Below, one piece after another: positions 36,936 through 49,520 of a DNA stretch of 64,000 nucleotides; the first letter of the stretch is position 1; the number at the start of each line of letters is the position of its first letter. A model generated the notes under the pieces. It made no database searches, was not told the DNA's origin, and saw nothing but the letters and a program-made list of their open reading frames with translations. The DNA is from Artemia franciscana (Eukaryota; Arthropoda; Branchiopoda; Anostraca; Artemiidae). A program made the position numbers and the translations under genes. The stretch spans positions 18,108,409 through 18,172,408 of the forward strand of contig NC_088864.1 of NCBI RefSeq assembly GCF_032884065.1, given 5' to 3'.

Positions 36936-39375
36936 GAGAACCTGATAACGATTTTTGTCAAAACCGCTCAAAACACGTTTCAAACCCTTTGGCTGAAAAT
37001 ACAGCTAAAAACAAAACAAAATGTTCGTAGATAGTTTCGGTCTATTCCACAGATATAATCCAGTTTTTCTCTAGAACAAGGGTTTGACACACGATAGCTG
37101 TTTCGAGACCATTTTAATTCACAATTTGACATCTGTTTTCATTTTATTAGAAATGGTTTTAATGCAAACTACTGAATGTAAGCACGATTTAAAGAAAACA
37201 AAAAGCAACAAAATTCTTGAGCAAAACCAAATAAAAAAAAAAGAAAAAAAGGTAAAAATAAAGTAAAAATTAAGGCATAAAAAACCACTTTCATGTTATG
37301 ACAGTAAAAACGCCATGAAAGTAATTTTTTCACTGCCCAAGTTTGGTGGTTCTTTCAATTATCATATTACACCTAAGGAATAATTTAGTTTTTTGGTTTG
37401 CTTTTTTCCTGGCTACGTCCAATTCTGGTTTGACAATTGAATATATCTTCCTTACGTTTCAGGTTCTTCTTATGCTGCCATTTTGAGGCATAAAGCGCTT
37501 GCAGAATATGTAAATAGTTGTCATGTTTTCCATTTTATTTTACCACAAGCAAATGAGCTGAACCCACTTTACAAAATTCAGATAAAATTTATCTTCGATA
37601 AAGTAGAGAAATGATGCTGTTTGGCAGACCTGTGTGTGGAGGTAAAATCAAGAAGGATTGAATCTTAAAATAATTCTAAAATCACAAAAAAGGAAAATTA
37701 AAATACACAAAAACGCTGAAGCGTCCTTTTTTCAGTGTTTTGAATAAAATTGTATTTTCCCAAAATATCCGGTTTTCATGCTTGAAACAACTCTTTTGAA
37801 GAATTATTTGTAAGATACAATTTTGAAATTGCATCTTATTACAAAAATTTATCTCTAATTTTTATTTTTATATATTAAATATTTCATATATTTTCGGTTG
37901 TAAGTATCGACCACGATTTGTTTTTATTTTAGAAATCGATAAGATTTATCTTTTCATATATTGATTTCAATAGGTTTGAAGCCACCCTTTTATTGGACCG
38001 GTTATAACTTGTTGAATTCACTGGGGAATGCGAAATCACAGAAAATCATTATCCATTTCCTTTAGGAAATCCAGGAAGGAGTCTGTGGTGTGCGCAGAAT
38101 TATAAAATTCCAAAGGAGAACGAATGACACCTTTCTTTTTAATAAAAGCTGATTGCGAAGCTGAAAGCCAAGTGGTTTTAAAAGCTAGGATGGAAGATTG
38201 AAGGAAAAATAACACGAAAATTGTAGAAAGATTTTTCCACTTTCAGAAGTGGCTTCTTCTGCACCTGCACCTGAAAAGCACCTGAGCAGAGAGAAAACAG
38301 GGGCATAGCCAGGGGGTGGGCTGGGTGTATTTCTTTCGGGGGGTAGATACAAAAAACTTCAGAAAACGCATCAAAATCTGTTTTTATACATTTTTATTAC
38401 ATTTCCACAAGTCCCACAATTTTTTTTTGGGAGGGGGGGGGTCAAACCGTCTAGCCTTTCCCCTGAATACAGCCTTGAGAAAAAGTGAAGGCAAACCTTG
38501 GAAATACCTGTAGGATTCCCATTTTAAATTTTAATCCCTCCAACATTATTTTAGTTAAGTATAATTAGTCCATAAACTTGTGGTGGATTAGTTCATCTGC
38601 AAATCCACCCCCCCCCCCAAGAACTGATTAATGGACTCACGCTAAAAGTCCATTCGGACCCTCAGCTACGGTAGCTGACTATAAGTCGCTTGAATCATAG
38701 TTCTGGTGAAGTCTGAACATCAAAAAATACTCCTTTATCAGTAAGGTAATTGCCCGATTGTCAGGCAAAATCTCCGAAGGAAGTTAAATGAAGTCCTTTT
38801 TAAATACCCTAAGATCACCTTTATAAAAAAATTCTTTTCTAAAATATGTTTTCAAAATTCAATGTCCCGACAGGAGTTATGAAAGTCAACTAGAGTCCTA
38901 GGTTGTAATGATCAGATTGACCATGACTGGAGAGGATAAAGTGCTTGGAGTTAGCTCTAGTTCAACTTTAAACAACTACAATCTAAGGTCCAAACGTGCT
39001 CTATATTAAAATGGAATTTTCAATACTTGGCACAAAAAGAAAACATTATCAAAATGAAGAGCCTAAAAAGCTAAAAAATTGTTATGATCCTATGAAGTAG
39101 GTATATTCAGAGGTGGATAAAGAATTAATATTTTTGGGGGAGGGGGCACTAACACAACTTGAGATCCCAGTTGACATCTTTCGCCCCTTTTCCTTTGCAA
39201 TTAGTGCCACTTTTGCCGTTTTGGCAGAAGCATGTGCCTAAAAAACTACCCCCGGGGTATTTCTAAGTTAAAGCCTGTCTATCTTAAAGTTAATTTTCCC
39301 TGTCCAAGTTTTGTGTCGTTTTTTTCTACAGTCCAAAGGTTTCAGCATAAGGTGACAATGTTTTTGTCAATGTTT
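36936..39375. other. Intron sequence without recognised genes
   Basis: AT-rich unique DNA. AGGGGCATAGCCAGGGGGTG near 38300 is another possible DNA-element terminus. The adjoining ACAAAAAACTTCAGAAAACG segment is shared with 34565. Confidence 0.4.
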
Positions 39376-40960
39376 TCAAACAGTTTGTGGTAACGAACTG
39401 TAAGGAAGGATCGACCAGGCTCAATAGCAACCGAAACTCTAAAAACGGAATTTTGCTACCAATATATACATCAAAACAATCGGATTTTGCGCTGAATTCA
39501 AATATATATGTCTCATCAAGTTTAGTTTTATCCATCAAAAGCTAAGAGCCTGAGAAAATATGCCCTGTTTTCAAAAAAAAGGAAAGACCCCCTAAAAGTA
39601 TCTAGAACCCTGCAGAAGAAGTTTCAAGCTCTTATCTGAAAAAGTGTGGAATTTTTTATTTTTTGCCAGAAGAAAGATCGATGTGTGTTTATTTTTTTTT
39701 TCTTCTAGGGGTGATTGTATCGATCCGGTGGCCCTAGACTATTGTGAGAGGGCCCATCTAAAAGAAAATTAAAAGTTTTATCTCCCTTTAAAGTGAACAA
39801 AAAATTGGAGGGCAACTATCCCCCTCCCCTACCCCTTTGTCCCCAAAATTGTCTGATTAAAATTTCGAAATACCTATTTTGTCCATCATAGTTGAAAGGC
39901 CCAATAACTGAGCCCTAGATATGCTATGATCCCCACACAGCCCCAGGAAAAACGTCGTCAATTGTAAAAATTGCTCATTGTTTAAGCATAGTATTTGTTA
40001 TTAGGAAGCATGCATACATTTTAGGGTGGGAAGACGAATTTTCTGCTGGGATTTTTTCACGAGGGAACTTCAATGGAGAGGGAAGTTTCCAGGGGGTGAA
40101 CTTGTCAGAGGAAATTAAACACTAGCGGAACTTGCCAAAATTCCTATGAAAAATTATTTTTATATTTCTTGCTTTCTCTTTTCTGTCTCAATTTCACACG
40201 TGAAGTTGTTAAGTATAATTACCCTGGGTAAATTTTCATCTGACCAATAAAATTGGAGGGAAAATAAGCCCCCTTCCACACTCATTTTTTCCCAAAGTCA
40301 CCCGATCAAAATTTTAAGATAGCCTTGTCGAAAATCTAATAACTAATGTCTTTGAAGATGACTTAATCCCCCACAATCTGCGAGGGAAGGGCTGCAAATT
40401 ATGAACTTTGTCCATCGTTTACGTACAGTATTGGTTATTGGAAATTATAAAGACGTTTTCAGGAGGGATTTTTTCTGGTAAGGGGTTGGGGATGGTTGGA
40501 TATAAGGGATTGCATGGAAGGATATTTCAATGAAGGAAATTTTCATGGGGGAAGGGACATTTCCATGAATGGGGTGCCGGATGCCCCTATATTATTTAAA
40601 AAACAATCAGAAATTAAATAAAAAACAAGTTTTTTCAACTCAAAGTAAGGAGCAACATTACAACTTAAAACAAACTGAAATTATTACGTATATCAGGGGG
40701 ATCGGCCCCTTCTATACTTCACTCTTTACGCTAAAGTTTTTTTAGAACGTTCAAAAGAGCTACTTATTCTAATTAAACGACCTTTGTCATTCAGGGGTCA
40801 TTCTTAAAGAATTGGAACCAAATTCGAACTTAAGCGTAAAGAGCGAAGTATTGACTAGGGGGAGAACCATCTCATATACGTAACAATTTCTGTTCGTTTT
40901 AAGTTTTAGTGCTACTCCTTACTTTTAGTTGAAAAAACTTGTTGTTTTTGTTTAATCCAT
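39376..40960 (+). repeat. Modular unit: chimeric A followed by B
   Basis: A begins TCAAACAGTTTGTGGTAACG. At about 40235 it restarts in the middle of a second A subfamily (ACCAATAAAATTGGAGGG), giving a partly duplicated A. B runs about 40630-40960 with the boundary motif CTCAAAGTAAGGAGCAAC. Confidence 0.8.
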
Positions 40961-41157
40961 ACACTAAATTACATTTTGAAATATGCTTTGCATTTTGTTT
41001 TATTGATAAGTGCATTGAAAACAGGCAATTTCTTCTTCTTTTAAGCAAGTTTAGATCATTATCCAAAAAAGGCCAAGAAATGTCATAATTTTGGCTCGTT
41101 GAGTGAATAGATCTTAAACTAATGAATCCAATGACACGAGCATAATTATCTTGTTTT
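40961..41157. other. Intron sequence
   Basis: Nothing recognised apart from the neighbouring unidentified ORF. Confidence 0.4.
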
Positions 41158-41526
41158 TTAGGGGCGTGTTACAGCCGTAGGCTTGTCGTAAAACTTCACG
41201 TTCCCCATGAAACATAAATTTGAAGTGTCATAAATCTGAAAACCCTTCAACCCTGTCTCAGTGGCACCAGTTGATAAAAGAAAGGTCATATGCCTCCATC
41301 CTAGATTTGCTGCCCCTCTCTCACCAATATTTGAAAACAGATCTTCTTTGGGGGTACCTTCATTGAAAAATGCTTTATCTTGTATTTTACTGGAAATATA
41401 AGAAACGATAGATTTACACTCCCCCGTCCTAGATATCGAAAAAGTTGCGGCCCTTCCGCCTACATTTTTGCGAATTGACATTACTGCCCTGTGCCCTTCA
41501 CCTCCAATGCGGCCAACAGTTTCATA
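41158..41526 (-). CDS. Unidentified ORF inside a muscle-protein intron
   Basis: This frame is open from 41526 and has an ATG at 41481 that gives 107 residues. The residues before the ATG (ETVGRIGGEGHRAV) read as smoothly as those after it (MSIRKNVGGRAATFSIS), so the true start may be upstream, with a frame break near 41527. Later segments are balanced and protein-like: FNEGTPKEDLFSNIGERG, ANLGWRHMTFLLSTG, FMGNVKFYDKPTAVTRP. Use of Gly, Ala, Arg, Thr and Trp is well above the AT-driven background. No acceptor precedes it and no intron interrupts it, which suggests a single-exon or retroposed coding sequence, possibly a decayed transposon or captured gene. I do not recognise the family. Confidence 0.4.
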   Translation of the reverse strand, partial: YETVGRIGGEGHRAVMSIRKNVGGRAATFSISRTGECKSIVSYISSKIQDKAFFNEGTPKEDLFSNIGERGAANLGWRHMTFLLSTGATETGLKGFQIYDTSNLCFMGNVKFYDKPTAVTRP

Positions 41527-42951
41527 TTAAACTTCCAGTTTTTCCTTTTTGCCTCCATGCCTCGGGTATACAAAACAGGTCGTATTAATAAACTCCTTTA
41601 TTAAACTATATTGCTCATGCCATCTGTTTGATCACTTTACATGATTATATTGTATTGTTTTCCAAGGCCAGATTTCGCATTCTATTCTGACATTGCACAT
41701 TTCCGCATAGGTATCAAGGTTTTTATGGGTAACAAAAAGGATTATGTATAGGTCATAAAATTGACGTGCAAATTCTTTAGTTATATGATGACTCTTTATT
41801 TTCTATAGGAAATGAATCGTTTTACGAGTCATATATTTTCTCATTACTTCCTGGATGTTGAAATGTATCAGTGACCTTGAGTTTTAATGTTCACATGGTG
41901 CTAATGTGCTCAACTCCGTAGATTGTAGCCTTAACAGAATACTTTCTAAACTAATGATCACCCTTTGGCATTGACACAAGGGTGCAGAAGACCAAATGTA
42001 CTGATCATAAAAAATGTTTTTAATCTTATATAGATTCGCCAAGTACTTCGACATTCAAGTAAAATAGGAATCCATCCCCTTTTCACCAAAAAATTGTGTA
42101 TGCATCCTTTATAGTAGTTTGATTAAATTCGGAGTTAATGTGCATGTTCAAATAAAAAAAAGCTTTGAAACCGCTGCAATAATGTTTTTTTTTGTGAAGT
42201 TATAGATGATGAGGGGTTCAGTTTCATAGAAAATGGCTATGTTAAATGGATACAACTCTCCAGAATAGATCAAAAACCTAAATTTTGCACCAAAATGTCT
42301 TAAAAATTATAAATCTCCCCTCCTTCTTCCCCCAAAGGGTAAGGATGTTTCAGGATCCTCGGCAAACTTAGAGCTATAGAAGTCATACTTTTAGAGGCAG
42401 ACCTACATAAGAAATAAGGTGCAAGGAATATATGTTGCTAAGCCCTAATTTGCAATTCTAAAGAAGTTGTTTGTAAATATTTAATTTCAAATTTGAAAAA
42501 AAATCATAATAGGAATTCTGCTTCTAAAACCTGAAGTCCAATGAAAATGGACGCAGACCGAAATTAAAGATGCGATTTGTTTTACCAAGGTTATTAAAGT
42601 TGTCTTCTATGAAATCTTTTATGCTGTGCAACCAGGAAAGGAGCAACAATATGGACTTTAAAAACATTCCTGTGCACAATCTACCATCATTTAAATTTAT
42701 AAATTTTCCAAGATAGCAAAAAGAGTTATCGTCTAGAGCTTCATCCGGCTACAACTAGTGGCTTGTATAAAAAATATATTTTCAGGTGTAGAGATATTTT
42801 GAAAAGCAAATTTCTGCATTCACCCTACGCCAAGCAATATTTGAAATTCTAAAAATTAGTAATTAAACAAGGTAAAATAAAGCGAAGTAATGGAGGACAA
42901 ATTAATGAGACATTTTAACATTAAATACTTGCTATTCACTATAAAACTTAC
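41527..42951. other. Intron sequence
   Basis: Unique AT-rich DNA ending at the GTAAGT donor of the CH-domain exon. No repeat module or open frame of note. Confidence 0.45.
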
Positions 42952-43072
42952 CGTTCTCCCAAGAGCAAAGATAGTTGTGGTGACTTGGCCTATGTCTTTC
43001 TTTTCCCACAAGTCAACCGTTTGGAAAACATCTAAATCATTCACACCATACTTCTTGGCTGCGTTTTGGAAT
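42952..43072 (-). CDS. Mp20: Muscle protein 20 / transgelin-like gene, C-terminal CH-domain exon
   Basis: This 121 bp exon encodes FQNAAKKYGVNDLDVFQTVD followed by LWEKKDIGQV and TTTIFALGRT. It carries the near-invariant family block DVFQTVDL.EKKDI.QVT.TIFALGR that closes the CH domain. The acceptor is tactttttag (43074-43073) and the donor is GTAAGT from 42951. The final ACG (Thr) ends exactly in phase 0, so it joins the TYKHPEW start of the last exon without a shift. A tandem duplication of about 200 bp (43079-43482) begins immediately upstream and includes this exon's polypyrimidine tract, but the second copy carries no exon. Confidence 0.95.
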
Positions 43073-43078
43073 CTAAAA

Positions 43079-43482
43079 AGTAAAAAAGTAGCCCTTTGTA
43101 ACGGATTATTATGATAGCTAACGGATTAAACCTAACGAGTAGCATGGGATTATTCTTCTGCGTTATAAAATTTATTCTGTCATAAAATCACATGTCTTTT
43201 GCGAAAATTGCCGAGAGAAAAATCACTTTTAATACAAACTAAAATTAATACCAACCATCAAATTTATACTTATAGCCCTCTTTTTTATAGTAAAAAAGTA
43301 TCCCTTTGTAAAGGATTATTATGATAACTAACGGATTAAAACTAACTAGTAGTAACGGATTATTCCTCTGAGTAATAAAATTGTTCTGTCATAAAATCAC
43401 ATGTCTTTTTTCGACAATTGCCGAGAAAAAAAAAAAAATCACTTTTAATAGAAAGTAAAATTAATACCAGCCATCAAAGTTT
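43079..43482 (+). repeat. Tandem duplication (period about 210 bp) abutting a muscle-protein exon
   Basis: TAAAAAAGTA.CCCTTTGTAA starts at 43081 and 43291. Both copies run to ATACCA.CCATCAAA, at about 43265 and 43482. The exon-proximal copy contains the polypyrimidine tract and acceptor of the exon at 43072; the other copy has lost the AG and has no exon. Confidence 0.9.
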
Positions 43483-44437
43483 CCTAAAACATTCAAATTT
43501 CCTTGTTTTAAATGCACATCGATATGTGGTCAAAATTCAAACAAAAACCAAAAGTAACAAATGTTTTAGAAGAAGAGTTTTTCTCCAAATTCGCTGAAAA
43601 ACAAAAAAACTTTTTTCCAGCTACCTGAAAAATTCAAATATTTTGAAATATACAATAGAACCCATTGTGGTCATAGCATACCTAACAAGGACAAAACCAC
43701 AAAAACATCAAAACCCTAAAGAGCCTCAAAGACCTTCAATGTAGTAACGAGAGCTTTATCACGAGTATGAATAAAATCTAACAAGAATCTATGTTTGCAA
43801 CAAATATGCTTATATTTTAAGTTTTTTAGAACTAAATTTTGTTTAACAGTATGAAAGTTTGTGAAGTTCTTTTGAGTTTTCCAAAAACTTGATTTTTTTT
43901 GTTTTTTAGTTTGTTTTCTTTTAAACAAAAGCTTTCATAGGTAGCAGGAGAATTAAAAGCAACTTTTTGTCTTGTGTTTAGAGTAAGACGTTGCATATAT
44001 TTCTTGATTATTTTGTATATGTTATGTAATAGTCATACATTTTTATTTTATCTTTGTCGTTATACACTGTTATATACAATAGGTCTTGTCGTTTTATACT
44101 TTACTCTTTTCAGTTTCCCAGCTTCGTTTTTGCCTATTTTTTTTATACAATCAAAAGACTAAGCTTAAAATCGCCGTTGTTTACGTAATCATCCGCCCAA
44201 TTTAAGACTTTTGCAAAAAAAAAAACTGTTGCTAAAATTACATTTTTAAACCAACCTATATTTTGTTTTGTCAGATATTGAACGTATTTCCATTTAATTC
44301 GTTTTACAAAAACTTTTTTATTTATGCACACTGCCCTCCTGACTTACCATCATTTTATCCATCTTCAAAACAGATTCCTAAAAATATCGCTCAAACGACT
44401 TAAAATACCGCATCTTGATATTTTCCATCGAAATTTT
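43483..44437. other. Intron sequence
   Basis: AT-rich with no recognisable gene. Short minus frames (43716-43928, 44143-44331) are Lys/Phe-rich and not protein-like. Confidence 0.45.
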
Positions 44438-45703
44438 CAAACAGTTCGTGGTAGCGAACTGTATGTAAGGAGCGATCCAGCTCAATAGTAACCAAAACTC
44501 TAAGAAACGGAATTTTGATACGAATAGATGCATCAAAAGAATCAGATTCTTATGCTGATTTCAAATATATTAGTTTAGTCTTGCCCATCAAAAGTAACGA
44601 GCTTGAGAAAATTTGTCTTATTTTTGAAAAAAGGGGGAAACGCCCCCTAAAGTCATAGAGCCTTATTGGAAATCACACAATCAAATTCAGCGTATCAGAA
44701 ACCCTGATGTAGACGTTTGAAGCTCCTATCTGCAAAAATGTTCAATTTTGTGTTTTTTGCCAGAAGAAGATCACGGATGTGTGTTATTTTTATTTTTTCC
44801 CCCAGAGGTGATCGTATCGACCCAGTGGCCCTAGAATATCGCAGGATGGCTCATTAAAACGGAAATTAGAAGTTCTAGTGCACTTTTTAATTGACCAAAA
44901 ATGGAGGTTAACCAGGCCCCCTTCCATGCTCATTTTTTCCCAAAGTCACCCTCTAGTCAAAATTTCGCTCTTTACGCTTAAAGATTGTTTAGTACTTTCA
45001 TAAGAGGTATTTATTCTAATTTAACACCGTTTGTGATTGAGGGGTCATTCTTAAAAAATTGGAACAAAATTCGAACTTCAGCGTAAAGAACAAGGTATTG
45101 ACTAGGGGGCGAATCCTACAATGTAAATAATAAAAAAATACGAATTTAGAAGTTCGTTATGTAAGTTAATTCGTAAGTTCAGTTCGTAAAAAAAATTAAA
45201 AGTTCTAGTTCCCTTTTTCAAGTAACACAAAAATTGAAGGGCAACTATGCCCCCACCTCCGCGTTTTTTTCTCAATATTGTCCGGTCAAATTTTTGAGAG
45301 AGCCATTTAGCCAAAAACAGTAAAATTAATACGAAAATTTAGTTTTAATTATTCATGTACGGCCGGTCAAAATCAAAATCTGCGTTAATTTAAAAGCATT
45401 CAGAAATTAAATAAAAAAGGAAGTTTTTTTTTAACTGAAAGAAAGGAGTGGCGTTAAAACTTGAAACGAACAGAAATTATTGCGCATATGAAAGGGCTGT
45501 TCCCTCCTCAACCCCTTGTTCTTTGCGCTAAAGTTATATTCTTTCTCACAACTCTATTTTTTAAAACAATAAAGAACTTTAGCGTTAAGAGTGAGGCGTT
45601 GAGGATGGGACAGCCTCTTTCATATACAGAATAATTTCTGTTCGTCTTAAGTTTTAATGTCGCTCCTTACTTTCAGTTAAAAAAACTTGTTTTTCTTTAT
45701 TGA
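44438..45703 (+). repeat. Modular unit: shortened A, B, C, H
   Basis: A starts TCAAACAGTTCGTGGTAGCG and is cut at about 44955, where B begins mid-module with CGCTCTTTACGCTTAAAG. C is 45118-45405 and H is 45406-45703. The H loop is inverted relative to the unit. Confidence 0.8.
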
Positions 45704-45705
45704 AT

Positions 45706-46266
45706 CAAAGAGTTCGTGGTAACGAACTGTAGTAAGGGCTAATAAAAATAAAAACTAATAAAAATTAAAAGTTTTAGTTGCCTTTTAAATAAGCAAAAAT
45801 TGGAGGGTAACTAGGCCTACTCCCTCACTCCTTTTTTCTCAAAATCGTCCGATCAAAACTATGAGAAAGCCATTTAGCCATAACAATAATTTAATATGCT
45901 AATTTCGTTTTAATTATTCGTGTGCGGAGAGCCAAAATCAAAACATGCATTAATTCAAAAACGTTCAGAAATTAAATAGAAAAAAGTTTTTTTTAACTGA
46001 AAGTAAGGAGCGATATTAAAACTTAATACGAACAGAAATTACTCCGTATATGAAAGGGGCTGTCCCCTCCTCAACGCCCCGCTCTTTACGCTAAAGATTT
46101 TTACTGTTTTAAAAAGTAGAGTTGAGAGAAAGAGTCAAACTGTAGTGTAAAAAGCGGGGTGCTGAAGAGGGAACATCACTTTTCATATAGGGAGTAATTT
46201 CTGTTCGTTTTAAGTTTTAATATCGCTCCTTACTTTCAGTTAAAAAAACTGGTTTTTTTTATTTAA
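45706..46266 (+). repeat. Modular unit: 30 bp A end fused to C and H
   Basis: Only TCAAAGAGTTCGTGGTAACG and a few following bases of A remain (45706-45738). C follows directly, then H (45970-46266). Confidence 0.8.
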
Positions 46267-49248
46267 CCATTTAAAAGCCTTCCCTCGTGGCTTTCTGGCA
46301 CATTAGATTTAATGTCAGTTCTAACTTGATTTCTGCCGCAATGCGTCAGACATACGTTAATTAGATTATTTCTAAAACCCAGAAGAAATTAAAACTTGAG
46401 ATTAGTCCAATTTTTTTATTTTTCTGCGGCATATAAATTATTCATTTAGACTTTTAGACAATCTAATTTTTTTTGGCATGACTCGCCAAAACTAAAAATA
46501 GACAAGCATTACTTAAGTATTATGCAGGATAGTAGAACTAATTGTTTTATATTATAACAAAGCCGTTGCTTATAAAAAAAGGGATCAATCCTTGTGTTTG
46601 CCAAAAAGTTTGGTATGCAAATATTATAAAGCCAGATTTTATATTCCAAAGACAAAATCTATAAGAAATAATCTTTCTTTCACTTTTCATTATGGTAATA
46701 TCTCACTTCCAGTCTCTCTCAACCATCTTTACCTTCTATTCTTCTCTCACCCTCTCCTGGGGAGAAAGGGCTAGAGAAATGTCACTTTCCTTTCTTTTTA
46801 TCTACCTTTCTTTCTGACTATCTCTTTCTCTTCGTTATACTCTGTTTCAATCAGTCTCTTTCTCTCTCAATCAGTTTCTTTCTTTCTCTCTATCTCTCTC
46901 TCAATCTCAGTGCCAAAATTCACGAAGATTTAGGGACAGGGGGCAAAATGTATTTTTCAAAATATGGGGAGAAGTTGTCATTTTTTCAATTCTTCCAATG
47001 AAAATACCGAAAAAGGTATACTTCAATGAAACCTCAAAAATTTATTTTCCAAAATCTAGGCGGAGGAAAATTTAGAGGGTCCCAGGTCCCCTGCCTTTTC
47101 CCCCCTACTACACAAATGCTCAATTTTCCCCCTTCTCTCTCACTATTTTGTTTAATGGTATCAATGCTCTATCGAAAAGGAAGTTATTATAGGGATATTT
47201 GGGCCTCAACCCCTGAATTACTAGGAATTATTAGCAACCAACTATATTGTTAACAAATCTTTTTTTTTATTTGCATCTCCCTCCCCCAAGAGTGAGGCCC
47301 AAAATGAATTCCTGTGAAAGCGATAATTCTTTGTCAGTAGATTCACTGTTTCTAGCTATTGATGCTATGAATTTAAAAACCTTTCATGAATTGTCCGGAT
47401 AATGTCTCTAAAAAAACACACAAAAACTTTTCATTATTTTTTCTGCTGGTTGTTCATAAATCTTTTTGTTCTTTTATGATAAACTCAACGACCAGCCACG
47501 TAGGTGGCTGGCGATTTCTGAGGATGTTGTAAACAAAGGGAAGAAAAATTTATTCGTCCAACGAAAGATTTATGAACTCATCCGTTGGAAAAGAAACGGA
47601 GACTATTTGACGTGTCGTAAGTCATATATTTGTGGTCTTTTTTTGAAGAACGCTAACGCAAATGGGGCTTTTTGTTTAAGTTAAAGTTGTTTCTGCAATT
47701 CAGACTGAAAGCAAAGTCTTGGCTGTGATAATTCTAAATTTTTTTATGTTGTGTTAGATAGATTTTCGTGGGTAGCAAAAAAGAATTTTAAGGTACTTGT
47801 CAGTTATTAGAAACACACCCAAAAAGCGAAGTTAGGTTAATCCTAATGAAATATAACAAAACATGATGATAAAATAATACTTAGAAACAAAATTATGAAA
47901 ACCTAACTTAACCCATCATTACCTACCCCCCCCCCTAATGTGCAAATATATAGCCCAAGTTATACAGGTCAAGTGCATTGTATATTCCGTTGCTTGTTTT
48001 TGTATTCATGAAACACATTTTCCGAAATGTAACCTAAGCGTAATTTTGTAATGTGTTTCCTATAACTGACAACGATACATTTTTTATGATATTTTTTTAA
48101 AACATTATTAAGAACACTTGCCTAAACAATAATTGTTTTAAATTTATTTTAGGCTATAGAAGAAAACAACAATACAGAAATGACACGGAGCAATTTAATA
48201 GCATATCACACAAACAAGTACAGGCGGGCTGAGAAAGAGAGAGGGGGGTATTTCCAACTGTTCAAGATTTGGAAAATACCCTTTTTGTTGCTTTCATTGA
48301 TGAAATAAAAACAGGCAAAATTACTCCTTATAAAATTTCAAATTTTTTTTTTTACATCTTTGTTTATAATAAAATAAAAATACCCCCCCCGCTATATTTT
48401 CACGAATTGGCCCTCTAATCAAACTATAGTTCAATGGTCCATCATAAAAAAGCGCTTCTCTTACATATGAAATCGGGTAATATAACTAGTGTACAGGACT
48501 ACCACTGAACATTCAATAGTGTCCAAAGATTCACCAGTGAATAATCCTAAATTTTGAAAAAAAACAAGCTATTAAATAATAAAAATATTTATATTGAATA
48601 TACTTGTTGAAAGCAATATGTACTCTTACAAAGGTCCCCAGCTAAGGACCAGAATTTCAAACCAGGTTGCCATGAATCATGGAATTTACTTTCTATAGGA
48701 CAGCACAAAAAATATAAACAGGAATATAGTCAGAACGCTGTCTCGGCGGTGAACATAATTGTTTTGTGAAACTGGAAAAATGAGGAAGGTCTATATAACC
48801 TTTGAAGGTTTAAAAGTTGTAGCTTAGAATTTGACTCTGTGACTGAATGCAAAGGTATTAAGGTTTCTTTTCCTTTCGCAAGTCTTTGGGGTGTTGTTTT
48901 TCAGCAATCCTATGGTATTAATACTTCAACGCAAGACAAATATTTCGCTTCATTCGACTTAAGATTTAGCTCTGTTCAGTCACCGAATTATATTCTAAAA
49001 CTTGCTTTGTATTTTTTTTTAGTTTAAAGGCAACAACATAATTTGGTATAGAAGAAAAGCTAGATCTGACTCAAGTAAATCAAAAACCATAAGTATCTTG
49101 TCACTTAGGTGCATTTTAGAGCTGTAGCCTGGTCACAAAATCGCTTGTTTCGGAGGGAACTTTTTTTATGCCTTTTTTTTCAGATGCATTAGGGGTACGA
49201 AAAGTACGTTGTGATTGAATTGCCTTAAGCTTGAAGTTCAATACTTAC
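46267..49248. other. Intron sequence with simple repeats
   Basis: A TCTCT/TTTC-rich tract spans about 46680-46910. At 47933-47959 there is a short match to an arm of the 23 kb fold-back. Nothing coding was recognised; the frames 46592-46774, 47026-47253 and 47466-47684 lack motifs. Confidence 0.5.
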
Positions 49249-49332
49249 ATGTTTATATTCTCCATCATTTTGAATTGGGCACCAGTGCTATTGAACTTTT
49301 TGATTATGCCGGGTTGGAGTGTGTTCATTAGC
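49249..49332 (-). CDS. Mp20: Muscle protein 20 / transgelin-like gene, middle CH-domain exon
   Basis: This 84 bp exon reads (R)LMNTLQPGIIKKFNSTGAQ, then FKMMENIN. It is the central CH-domain segment, matching the family pattern LMNxLxPGxxKK...F.MMENIN. The acceptor is tttatttcag just above 49332 and the donor is GTAAGT from 49248 on the minus strand. The phase is right on both sides: the first G completes the Arg codon from the upstream exon, and the trailing AT joins the A of the next exon to give ATA (Ile). Most family members have Lys at that junction. The intron upstream (49333-55551) holds three partial copies of the modular repeat, a 30 bp minisatellite and a long poly-A tract, none of which disturb the splice sites. 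Confidence 0.93.
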
Positions 49333-49415
49333 CTGAAATAAAAGAACAACTTAGCTAAAGAGGAAAAACAAAGACAATATTACTAGTATACCATCAACTA
49401 CTCTGAGTAGACCCG

Positions 49416-49520
49416 TATCCCATTACTTCAAGCGGGCCCATATCCCATTACTCCGAGAGGGCCCACATCTTATTACTCCAAGCGGGTCCATATCCATTAC
49501 TTTAAGAGGGCCCATATCCC
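49416..49520 (+). repeat. Minisatellite of about 30 bp units, four copies
   Basis: Units of the form CCCATATCCCATTACTCC..GAGGG recur four times with one or two changes each, about 85 bp upstream of the acceptor of the 49332 exon. The unit alternates AGCGGGCC and AGAGGGCC. Confidence 0.85.
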
